Shown here one piece after another: positions 23,901 to 32,491 of a stretch of 34,727 nucleotides of DNA (the stretch's first letter is position 1; every line of letters begins with the position of its first letter). Below the pieces are notes generated by a model, which was not told the DNA's origin, did no database searches, and saw nothing but the letters and a program-made list of their open reading frames with translations. The DNA comes from Silene noctiflora (taxonomy: Eukaryota; Streptophyta; Magnoliopsida; Caryophyllales; Caryophyllaceae): positions 232,587-267,313 of the forward strand of contig VHZZ01000018.1 in NCBI GenBank assembly GCA_009801015.1, given 5' to 3'. Made by a program: the position numbers and the translations under genes.

Positions 23901-24189
23901 TTTTTAATGAAATGATAACAATTTGATGAAATAAATTCCTTATTTAGTGAATGCAATGATTAGCTTCCTTATTTAAAAATATACTTTTTGGAGGGAAATA
24001 GTGTGAGATCACCTATTCTTTTAGTATATAGGGGATTTTTGGCAGTCGTCTTAAATAAGAATTTACATTTTTACGAATATTTTCAGGAAAATTCAACATG
24101 GAAACGTCATACATGGAAGCGATTCTCTGGAGGAAGCAAGAGATGAGATCGCTCTGTGGTTCCCTGAGGAGGATCGCGTTGTCAGCTAG
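20565..24189 (+). CDS. NDPK1: Nucleoside diphosphate kinase, copy 1, truncated by premature TAG
   Basis: Four exons: 20565-20615, 20857-20905, 21915-22146 and 24087-24189, with GT-AG introns of phases 0, 1 and 2. The product starts MEQTFILIKPDGVQRAL and continues VGEIISRFEKKGFFLRG. It is a group I (cytosolic) NDPK, which moves the gamma phosphate between nucleoside di- and triphosphates. Catalytic features are present: KPDG lysine, Tyr in EKHYKN, Phe in KPYFDM, Arg in GRKLIG, Thr in FTDP, Arg in TVRGD, and the phospho-accepting His in NVIHGSDS. Two oddities stand out. Five extra residues (KIQHG) precede NVIHGSD. TAG at 24187-24189 replaces a Trp codon (TGG in copy 2), ending the protein at 144 residues. 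[10 protein letters not shown] and TAA (24220-24222) remain just downstream. Intron 3 holds the assembly gap and a Helitron. It may be a C-truncated gene, a recent pseudogene, or an assembly artefact. Confidence 0.82.
20911..20946 (+). repeat. Poly-T tract (36 T) at the start of kinase intron 2
   Basis: An uninterrupted run of T begins five bases after the exon 2 donor site. Length is likely variable and error-prone in sequencing. Confidence 0.95.
21075..21513. mobile_element. hAT-type element in kinase intron 2
   Basis: A perfect 8 bp direct repeat CTTGAACC lies at 21067-21074 and 21514-21521, the duplication length of hAT transposons. The ends are short inverted repeats: TAGTGGCGTTTGTAA on the left, and CACTGGCGTTTCTAA reading the right end in reverse. 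There is no transposase, so it is non-autonomous. A tRNA-like promoter stretch lies inside. Confidence 0.88.
21170..21240 (+). repeat. tRNA-like / SINE-head-like segment inside the hAT element
   Basis: GGTTCGAATC at 21219-21228 fits the RNA polymerase III B box. An A-box-like GTGGTAAGGAG begins near 21182, and the spacing suits a tRNA-derived SINE head. No full cloverleaf can be drawn, so it is not a tRNA gene. It could be a nested SINE or chance likeness. Confidence 0.4.
22176..22420. repeat. Short direct repeats in kinase intron 3
   Basis: TGTGTACATCTTCATTACAG occurs near 22177 and again near 22303, separated by a GGT-rich stretch. Just downstream, CAATTGTTATTATTAAAATT-type sequence followed by GACAAAAT also occurs twice (about 22350 and 22388). 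Both look like local duplications next to the assembly gap. Confidence 0.75.
22476..23330. other. Assembly gap (855 N)
   Basis: All bases are undetermined. The gap lies in kinase intron 3 and is bordered on the right by 12 A. Confidence 1.
23462..24035 (-). mobile_element. Non-autonomous Helitron 3 (574 bp) in kinase intron 3
   Basis: Reading the minus strand, the 5' end is TCCCCTATATACTAAAAGAA, nearly identical to Helitron 1. The 3' end has the hairpin-like CCGTGCATTTATTGTACGG, then GGTCGAAACTAG. In this orientation the flanks are A and T. It stops 51 bp before exon 4 of kinase copy 1, close to where the branch site should be. Confidence 0.87.
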
Positions 24190-24222
24190 CAGAGCAGCCT
24201 CCAACCATGGATTTACGAGTAA

Positions 24223-25193
24223 ATTTCGAGTGAAGCTTCGTGACACTCAATCTCGGCGCCACCATTATAATACTCCATATATGTTCATGTTAGATTTTTT
24301 TTTTTTTTTGGGAGCGGGAACTTTTTCATGGCTACCGCCTACCTTGTACTATTACCCTCCTTCCCCGCCGACTTCAAATCTTGGCTAGCTCCATCATTGA
24401 ATGTAGCAATACAAATACTTCGATACGATAGCTTGTTAAACTACTCAAATTTTGGATTCAAATTGTCAGATCATGTTCGATGCTATTCTACAATTTTCCG
24501 AACTATCCGAATTCAAGTAATTTTTGTGTGGAATAAAAATTTAGATTAGAAATTAGGATTTTATATCATATTCACATTTCTTTTTTAGGTCTTATTCCAA
24601 TTTTAAATCTAGATTAGTTTTATTTTTATAAGGTATGGTCTTAAAACTCCGTATGATTAAGTTGCTCATGAATTGCATATCCCAGCAGAGTAAACTCATA
24701 AAAGGTGATAATATTTACGAGCATTTGAGTTCAAATACCGTATACCACACTACTTTTTGTATATTTAATCATAGCGTGAAATTATGAATATATGATGCGA
24801 GTTACAAAGTAATTAGAAATTTACGAGCGATTTTAATTAAAAAATTCAAATATTTAATAAATATTATAAGATACTTTTATCGTAATTATAACATGCATAG
24901 CTCCATGTCGAGAATTGAGATTGCGACTAAGTTATGGAAGATCATTGTTAACGGGAGTAACCCTCTAGCTATAAATCCTGGCTCAATCGGTTAATGATGT
25001 AAAATGGTGTGCTTGATTAATTTAAGATGACCATCTTTTTTAATTAAGCAATAAACATGATATTTGGAAATTTTAGATGGAAAGGAAATTAACGTGCTCA
25101 GCTGCTCACAGATTTGCACAATTCCCCATGCAAATTAAAATATAAAAATAGTGAAGAATAAATAAATAATACTTAGAAACGAAGACTCATGCA
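24223..25193. other. 3' flank of kinase copy 1 and AT-rich spacer
   Basis: No further gene is seen. About 24465-24525 (ATTGTCAGATCA and CCGAATTCAAGTAATTT) matches 28149-28210 downstream of copy 2, so the duplicated unit extends past the coding region. Confidence 0.6.
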
Positions 25194-25201
25194 ACTACAT
25201 G

Positions 25202-26005
25202 CAGGGACGGAACCAAGGGGAGGCGCGGGGACAGGTGCTCCCCATAAAATTTCAGAAATAAATTTTAATTTTTGCAAGTATTTAATATAGACATAAAATT
25301 AGGTTCTGTTTGGCAAAACTAACTGAAAAGGTAGCTGAAACCTGAAAAGGTAGCTGAAAACTGAAAAGNTAACTGAAACCTGAAAAGTTAACTGATAANG
25401 TAGCTGAAAATTAGGAACTGATAAGGTAGCTGATTATATAAAAAAATGTTTGGCAAACTAACTGAAAAGGTAACTGATTTTGATGAAATTACGTAAAAGG
25501 ATATGATAATTATTTAGTAATATAGATTTAAGGGGTAAAAAAAGAAAATCAAACTAAATCAGCTACCTGAAGTCTCAAATGCTACTCTAAGTAGCATTTC
25601 ATTTCAGGTAACTTATTTGGTTAAATAAGCTACTTGCCAAACGGTTAAAAATAAAATAAGGTACCTATATATGATTTGAACCCTTGACCTTCGAACTGAT
25701 TTGCCAAATTTTAACCCATTTAACAACTTTCAATTGTTATTATAGTAAGTATTAAAGTGTATTATATTCTATAAAAGAGATATTATTTTCACATATATTT
25801 TAAATTTAAAGTATTTTAGAGAAAATATTATTTTTCGAAAACAATATATCAATAGAACCAATTATTTCTTCATTTTTTTTACTTATATAATAACTAATTT
25901 AAGAAAAAAAACTTTAAAATATAAAAATGTTGTCTTAAACGCGCGTAAATAACACGTCAAAAAATTTCGGTGCCCCCCGGCACTAAATTCCTAGGTCCGC
26001 CACTG
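25202..26005. mobile_element. hAT-type element (804 bp) with perfect 8 bp target duplication
   Basis: The 8 bp repeat ACTACATG lies at 25194-25201 and 26006-26013. The ends are CAGGGACGGAACCAAGG on the left and CAGTGGCGGACCTAGG on the right read in reverse. There is no transposase. A second element is nested at 25300-25649, leaving about 454 bp of the original. The right part matches the truncated copy at 16890-17259. Confidence 0.92.
25300..25649. mobile_element. Nested hAT-like MITE with internal minisatellite
   Basis: The ends are TAGGTTCTGTTTGGC and, in reverse, TTTAACCGTTTGGC. Flanks CATAAAAT (25292-25299) and AATAAAAT (25650-25657) differ by one base. From about 25320 to 25440 the interior repeats a unit like CTGAAAAGGTAGCTGAAAC, with ambiguous bases at 25369 and 25399. 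The palindrome GCTACTCTAAGTAGC lies near 25582. Confidence 0.65.
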
Positions 26006-26013
26006 ACTACATG

Positions 26014-26610
26014 CATCTATTTTTTCTTTGCCCTATTCCGATTGCGTTTCTCGGGAAACCGTTTTATAATAAGACAGGTAAAACGATTCACAAACGAACT
26101 ACATTGATGAACTTCTCACTTAAACATACATAAGAAGTAGTCAAGGTTTTACAATAACAATTGTATATGCGAGTCCGTTTTAAAAAAAAAAACAATTTGT
26201 CTATATATAGATATTATTGAAGAGATTTTTAATACTTTTTGAAATATAAGAATATTACAAAATAAATATTTTGCTTATATATAAATATTTTTCGTAAAAG
26301 AAGTTAATGATGTAAAATATATTATTTTAATAATTTTGACTCGATATTCAATTTTTGTAAAAATTAATGTCAAAGACTTACCACAAAAGACGAAATTAAA
26401 CATTTATATATAAAAATCGAGGGATATTAATTAAATAAGACTTTTCTCAAAGTTAAAATAAATTTAAATAAGACTTTTAGAGAGTCAATATTTTTTAATT
26501 GAAAAAGAAATTTCATTGGGTATCATATAATATTGTTTTTTCATCTCACCAATTTATTGATCTCTACTCTTTTACTTTTGACTTTCACAAATCACACAAT
26601 ATTCAGAAAA
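26014..26610. other. AT-rich spacer and 5' flank of kinase copy 2
   Basis: No gene is seen before 26611. From about 26545 the sequence aligns with the leader of kinase copy 1 (TTGATCTCTA, TTTTGACTTTCAC, CAGAAAAATGGAGCA), so the duplication includes the leader. Confidence 0.6.
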
Positions 26611-27986
26611 ATGGAGCAAGCATTCATCTTAATTAAACGTTCCAATCATTTGTTTATCGTTTTTATTTTCTGTAAGTTGTTTTTAATAAAACGTAAACAA
26701 ATAAATGACACCGGACGAGAGATTATCTTTGTACTCCTAGTCCGTATATTGCTATTTTTTGTTAAGTTACATATTCATTGTTATCTAAATGTTTATTTTC
26801 ATTAAAATTTATTAATTAGTTAACCATAATTAATTTGCTTTTTATTTTTTTATATGATCCGGGTATATATTAATATTAACTTTTGCCTTGCATTTGATTA
26901 ATCACAAACTAGTTTAGATCCCGCGTAAATGCGTTGTATATATAGACCTTTTAATTTCCACGGTATTACTTATAGATTTTAAATTTATATTTCATGAATT
27001 TTTATTAAAAAAAAAAAAATCAATCTTAAAATTAATCCGTAGAATTGAGTAATTCCAAAGTGGGTTTTTTATGAAGATATTTTAACTACCTCAAATTATT
27101 TTAATAAATTCTTTTTTCGTAATGAAGTTAATAGTAGGAGTAATAATTTGTGTATAGATCATAGTTTTATACCAATTTTCTTTATTTTTGTTAAAAGATT
27201 ATATTTTTAAGTTTAATGATGAAAATATTATTTTTTAATGAAAAATTAGTTTAATAAATGAAAGTCTAATTTGTTTCCATATATAATCTTGACCATTTTG
27301 GAGGGAAAACTTTAGAGAATTTTATTCTTTTAGTATATAGGAGGACTCTTGTTTCAGACTTTATAATCTCGTCAGAAATTAAAACGGGCTAAATGTTACC
27401 ATTTTACAATAAAATGTAAATATTTTATTATAAACCATTACTATTATAGTTACTACCTGTCGAAAAATATTGACATTTTCTGGTTTTAAGATAAGACGGT
27501 ATCAAGGGAAACCGAATCCATTATTAGCAGTATGATTAATGGAATTATGGTGCTTGTATGGTGTTATTGGTGTATATGTTTAGGTCTGAAATTTACAAAG
27601 GCGGACCGTCTTATGGTTGAAATTTACATGATCTCGAGTCCGGTTGTCGCCATGGTGTGGGAAGGTAAAGGTGCTGTTGCCTGCGGTAGGAAGCTTATAG
27701 GATCTGCTGACCCTTTAGCCACGCTTCCTGGCACTGTTCGTGGCGATTTCTCCATCGACATTGGCAGGTACTATACTACATACAAGTAGTAGTACCTTGC
27801 ACACTGTTGACCGTTTTAAATAAGAATTTGTATTTTACGGATGTTCTCAGGAAAATCCAACATGGAAATGTCATCCACGGAAGTGACTCCGTGCAGAATG
27901 CTAAAGATGAGATTGCTCTGTGGTTCCTTGAGGAGGAGCGCGTTGTCAACTGGCAGAGCAGCCTCCAACCATGGATTTACGAGTAA
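26611..27986 (+). pseudogene. Nucleoside diphosphate kinase, copy 2, pseudogene
   Basis: The remains align with copy 1. Exon 1 survives only as MEQAFILIK (26611-26637) and then runs into intron-like sequence, so PDGVQRAL and the donor are lost. Exon 2 is absent; Helitron 4 occupies the corresponding stretch. Exon 3 (27584-27767) keeps its splice sites but lacks 48 bp, removing 16 residues that include the active-site Phe and the HYKN motif. Exon 4 (27851-27986) is full length and keeps NVIHGSDS and the intact C-terminus [11 protein letters not shown], with a Pro to Leu change in ALWFLEEE. It shares the KIQHG insertion with copy 1. It cannot make a working kinase but preserves the ancestral C-terminal codon that copy 1 has lost. 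Confidence 0.92.
26909..27345 (-). mobile_element. Non-autonomous Helitron 4 (~437 bp) within kinase copy 2
   Basis: On the minus strand the 3' end reads CGCATTTACGCGGGATCTAA, then ACTAG followed by T. The 5' end is TCCTCCTATATACTAAAAGAA, close to Helitrons 1 and 3, and the same CCCTCCAAAA block follows. The base before the 5' end is G in place of the expected A, so that border may be altered. Confidence 0.78.
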
Positions 27987-28404
27987 ACTCTCTGTAGTCT
28001 GTACTGAATCTTCGTTCTCTTCCAAGGATCTTTATCGCGGTATATGTTTATGTTAGCATCCTGCTTTTTTTTCCTGCAGGGCTTGTTTGCAGTAATACAG
28101 ATACTTCATATGATTGCTTATTGAACTACTCATATATTTGATCCGAATTGTCAGATCACTTGTTCGACACTATTCAATAATTTTCCGCTCTGATCCGAAT
28201 TCAAGTAATTTATCATACCAACCACCATCTTATTCTGTGTTCTTACATTTACGGATTTACCAGAAATAATTGTCCTATATATCCTTCACAGACTGACCTT
28301 ACTTAGTAATATGTTACTCTGATTTGACTGCAAGTGTCGAGTATTGAACCCAACTGTCAAAATGAAGCGTCTGAGTAACATAGCTTACAAACGATCCAGC
28401 CATA
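27987..28404. other. Space between convergent kinase copy 2 and the HD-Zip gene
   Basis: It holds the duplicated 3' flank of the kinase (about 28080-28210) and probably the 3' untranslated region of the HD-Zip gene. No other coding exon is supported. Confidence 0.5.
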
Positions 28405-30120
28405 CTATCCACGAGGAAGGTGAGATTTCAATATCATATTATTATTTATTGTCAAGGACAACTTCTTCAAATTCACGGGGACAGGCCGGTGCAAGACGCC
28501 TGACACAGCAGCAGACGTGGAAGCGGCATGAGAGACGGTTTTGCATGACGGGCACATGTTGATGGCAGTACTAGGGCGGTTCTTCAATGCTCTGAGTTCC
28601 TGCACCTCCTTCTGAAGCTTCCTGTTTTGCTCTGTTACGGTCTCACAGAACCTCCTTAAGTACTCACAGTCTACTTCCGTTTGCTTCAGTTTTGTCCTAA
28701 ATAAATCGACGTCTTCAATAAGAATTTGTGATTAATTAGTTGGACCCGTTTACTAGGTTTACGTAAAGAGCAAGGTTCACCACATACCTTGCTCGTCTGT
28801 TTTGGAACCACACTTCAACTTGTCTCGGCCGTAAATTAACTTGCCTCGCTAATGTCAACTTTTGATTCTGAAATTCCGAAAAAAATATATATAACATAAA
28901 CGGACACTAATATATGTCGACAAATATATATAACATGAACGGACAGTAATTATGTCGACTAACAGTATTAAGAGTGGTGTGTTCCCGAAAAGCCTGTTCC
29001 AAGACCGTGATTTGCTCTTTCGAAAGCCTAAGCTTTTTCCTCTCGCCTTCACCACCACCACCACCACCACCGCCACCACCAGTACCGCCTTCTTCGTCGT
29101 CGCTAATGACATCTTTGTCACCTCTAAGACCACCAAGTGTTGTCTCAATTTCCTCTAAATCTATAATTAATGGTGGTTTTACGTCCATTTCCATCATCCT
29201 TGGCATTATCATTAATTTTTTGTTTTGTTTTTGCATTTTTGTGATTTTTTCATCTGCATAATTAAACATACAAAATATTTATACATTTAATTACTAATTA
29301 ATGATTAATTCAACAAATTTATCACTTTCTTTGGGGAAAAAAAAATGTTTTAGAGATTTTTTTATAAAGTTTATCAAACATATATAATCTTCTATTAATT
29401 TTTTCTTTTTTAAGTTGAAGTTTAATTTTTTGAGTTTGAAGAACGATATCTAGAAAACCTTGATAATAGATAATCGGAAACAAACAAAAAAAAAAAGTTC
29501 TTCTATTTTAGACCAAATTATAAAACAATTTTACATAAATAAATAAAATATATACAAGATACACTAATCAGTCACCACCTCGATATCAAAATCGGCTATA
29601 TTAGAAAACCATAATATTATATTAATTTTTTCTTTTTTAAGTTGAAGTTTAATTTTTTGAGTTTGAAGAAAGATATCTAGAAAACCTTAAAAAAAAAAAA
29701 AAGAAAAAAAAAAAAAAAAAAAAGTTCTTCTATTTTAGACCAAATTATAACAAATAAAATATATACAAGATACACTAATCAGTCACCACCTCGATATCAA
29801 AATCGGCTATATATTAAAACTTCAAATTATAAAAACAATAATAACACTTTTGTAAGATGACTCGAATTGGAAGGCATATATGAACTATTCGTATTATATA
29901 AAACTATATATATATAATTCTAATAAAAAACGATGATATACAATATACCAATTTTATATGTAAAAAACACGATAATAAAAAATCGATCGAAAATATATGT
30001 ACCTATTGAGAATTGAGCTTCTCTCTTGCACAAAGGTTTATTATCAAGGTTAGTAATAATTGGTGGTCTTAAGCTTAAACTTAAACCCCATATATCACAT
30101 TTTTTATCTTTCTCACCCAT
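28405..30120 (-). CDS. HD-Zip class II homeodomain-leucine zipper transcription factor, complete, 4 exons
   Basis: Exons on the minus strand: 30120-30003, 29253-28964, 28867-28788 and 28696-28405. Introns are GT-AG with phases 1, 0 and 2, giving 259 residues. Exon 1 encodes [20 protein letters not shown], whose LSLSL (13-17) is an EAR-type LxLxL repression motif. An acidic stretch and ten glycines (98-107) lead into the homeodomain at about 110-168 (KKLRLSKEQ; recognition helix [18 protein letters not shown]). The leucine zipper follows with L176, V183, L190 and L197. CPSC at 211-214 is the class II hallmark. These nuclear proteins bind CAATNATTG-type sites as dimers and mostly repress, with roles in shade, auxin and leaf polarity responses. 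Val at the second zipper position and Lys after CPSC (usually Glu) are unusual. The homologue could be of the HAT or ATHB type; I cannot pick a subgroup. Confidence 0.94.
29394..29813. repeat. Tandem duplication in HD-Zip intron 1
   Basis: Copies at about 29394-29604 and 29621-29813 share TTTTTTAAGTTGAAGTTTAA, GATATCTAGAAAACCTT, AGTTCTTCTATTTTAGACCA and AATCAGTCACCACCTCGATA. They differ mainly in the A-rich linker (about 30 A in the second copy) and a small deletion. The high similarity suggests a fairly recent event. Confidence 0.92.
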
Positions 30121-30128
30121 TTTTTTCA

Positions 30129-30165
30129 CTTTATTTATTTATTTATTTATTATTTATTTATTTGT
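30129..30165 (-). repeat. (AAAT)n microsatellite just upstream of the HD-Zip start
   Basis: On the plus strand the run is TTTA/TTTAT repeats ending about 9 bp from the ATG, so it probably lies in the 5' leader. Confidence 0.85.
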
Positions 30166-31136
30166 CTTCTTACACTCAAATTTTCTCAAGAAAATGAGTG
30201 TTAAAGATAGTAAAAAAAAATGAGTAGTTTATTTATATTTATAAGGTGACAAATATTAAAAAAATAAAATAAATAAATAAAACATTCAATCATAAGTTAT
30301 TGGGTATATTTTGGAATCTTGGTAGATTTAATAATTTAATTTAATATAATATGGGAATACTACGTTTTTTGGAGCACTAATCATAATGAAAAATGTGTCG
30401 TTTGTTCTGAAATTTGCATGCAAACTTTATTATTTTTTAACCTATGGTCAAAGTATATTAATTATTTCCTTGACATTTATTCATGATCCCCTATCAATTA
30501 AGCTCTTAATTTGACTAATTATTCTTGTAACTTCACTTCACCTCATAATTAACTCATATATTTGCTTTTCTTTGACAGTTTTTGGTTTATCAAATCCATA
30601 AAGTTTAATTTAATGAAATTAGATGTAATAAATACACCCATAGTTTTGTTAATAGTATTGGGGTATTGGGTCCAAAAAAAAAAATTATTATAGGAGTATC
30701 ATTAAATTAAAATGGTAGATTAGGCAAATAAGGGATATTATCATATTATCATACACAATTGGATGCATGAAAATTTAAACAAAATCCGATCTAAAATCTC
30801 ACGTTAATATGAATCGTCGTAAGGAAAACTTGCTGACCTTTTTTTCCCATTTATTAACAATTATTTTTGAAATGAAAGTTGGTCGTGTAATAACGTGTTT
30901 GTGCATTAGTTATGACCTGAATTTGAATAACATCGACAATGATATTTGTCATATCATTCTTTTTACACAAATTTACGTATAACACGACAAGACACTGTAT
31001 TATGGTTTTCTAATAGATTATACACTTTATTTGTTGCTATTAATAATCAAGATGACGGACAAGTTATAATATAATCATGTACTCCGTATATTGTACATCA
31101 GTTTTAGAGACATTAACTGATTTTTCAATGCACGAC
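30166..31136. other. AT-rich upstream region of the HD-Zip gene
   Basis: It is likely to hold the HD-Zip promoter. I see no gene and no transposon ends clear enough to call. Confidence 0.4.
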
Positions 31137-31234
31137 TTATCGAATAACCTTTATTATTATTAATTAACGAGTGTCTTTTTATATAAAACATCATTTCTAT
31201 TTTAGGAATCCACCTGATGAACAATAATTATATA

Positions 31235-31403
31235 CTCCTTATGTCCCGGTTATTTGTTGTTCTATTCTATTTTAGTGTGACTCAGTCAAATATTGTCCTT
31301 TCTATTTTAAGAATTCATCTGATGAGCAATTTGATCCTTCACACCCAATTTAGTTCACTTGTTATTTAATAATTGCCCCTCTCTTCTTTGCGCCAAAACC
31401 AAA
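31235..31403. mobile_element. Truncated Stowaway MITE
   Basis: It starts CTCCTTATGTCCCGGTTATT after TA and follows the Stowaway interior (GATGAGCAATTTGATC, GCGCCAAAACCAAA). It lacks the right terminus because the tandem duplication junction comes first. Confidence 0.8.
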
Positions 31404-31495
31404 TTATCGAATAACCTTTTTTTATTATTAACGAGCGTCTTTTTATATAAAACATCATTTTACACGTTAAGATACTCTTATACAATAATTATATA

Positions 31496-31689
31496 CTCCC
31501 TATGTCCCGATTATTTGTTGTCCTAAGCTATTTTAGTGTGACTCAGTCAAATGTTGTCCTTTCTATTTTAGAAATCCATCTGATGAGCAATTTGATCATT
31601 CACACTCAATTTAGTTCGCTTGTTATTTAATAACTGATCCCTTTTCTTTGCGTCAAAACCAGAACAACAATTAACCGGAACTGACAGAG
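31496..31689. mobile_element. Complete Stowaway MITE (194 bp)
   Basis: The left end is CTCCCTATGTCCCGATTATT. The right end in reverse is CTCTGTCAGTTCCGGTTAATT. TA flanks lie at 31494-31495 and 31690-31691. Confidence 0.88.
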
Positions 31690-31988
31690 TAAATGTTATA
31701 AATGTTATAGAGTGTCTATTGGGGAGATGAAAAGAGTCAAATAAAGATAAACTACAAATGTCAAAGTTGTAAGTTACAATGGCATAGGAGTAGTAGCACA
31801 AGTAATAGTGAAACATTGAGTTTTTTTAGGTATGTGGGATGCGGTTTCACTCTAGGAAGCAAAATTAAATGCTAGGTTACTTGATTCCAATCAATAAATG
31901 CTTCATTTTTGGGAACATGAGAAAATTAGAAATCCACTTGGATTTGATTTGTTTTGGCTAAGATTTTATGACTGGTTTTAATACCAAA

Positions 31989-32491
31989 CTAGTTTTAGCA
32001 CCCGTGCAATGCACGGAATAGTCTTAATGTTTATTATTAATTTCAATTTTTTATTCATGTTAATTTAAATTGGGGACGCTGCAATAAATCAAGTTCATTG
32101 GAAAAACTTGACGGTAAAAATGCAAAATGTACGAAGTATTCATTACTAATGATGAAATCATGTGATATATGTATGTTATATACTTATATGTGAGAAAAAA
32201 TTTGACATTCCGAATAAAAAATGTACATAATCATCTTAATATTGTGTCGAACAATTTCAATTAAAATGTGACTCATACATAGAAAAATTATTCCTTAAGA
32301 AATTATCCGTAAATAAAATTAAAATCAAAGGAAATAATTTGAAAATGAATAGAAATAAATTAAATAATCAATAAAAAATGAATAGAAATTATTAGGATAT
32401 GAAAATGCCATGTGGAATTAAATTGAATGTTAATGCCATGGTGAAATTAAATTAAATGCTTTAGTCTAACCTTTTAATTATATAGTATAGA
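31989..32491 (-). mobile_element. Non-autonomous Helitron 5 (503 bp)
   Basis: On the minus strand the 5' end is TCTATACTATATAATTAAAA. The 3' end has the hairpin CCGTGCATTGCACGG, then GTGCTAAAACTAG. The flanks are A and T in that orientation. It contains AT-rich filler with near-duplicate AATGCCATG-GAAATTAAATT units at 32404-32455. No coding capacity is seen. Confidence 0.92.

Larger units (their letters stand above)
31137..31690. repeat. Tandem duplication (267 bp offset) containing Stowaway sequence
   Basis: TTATCGAATAACCTTT starts at 31137 and again at 31404. Both are followed by GTCTTTTTATATAAAACATC and then a Stowaway terminus. The two units run alongside each other until the Stowaway interior, where the first copy ends abruptly. 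A third fragment (TTCTATTTTAGGAATCC near 31196) resembles Stowaway interior. Confidence 0.85.

Noticed and set aside
25320..25440. CRISPR-like array
   Set aside because: The units are short, contiguous and imperfect with no spacers, in a plant genome. It is a minisatellite inside a MITE.
28974..29261. Plus-strand proline-rich open frame
   Set aside because: It is the antisense of the poly-glycine and homeodomain exon of the HD-Zip gene.
28907..29269. HD-Zip protein starting at ATG 29269
   Set aside because: The ATG lies in the intron before the acceptor at 29254. The upstream exon joins in phase and supplies a better N-terminus.
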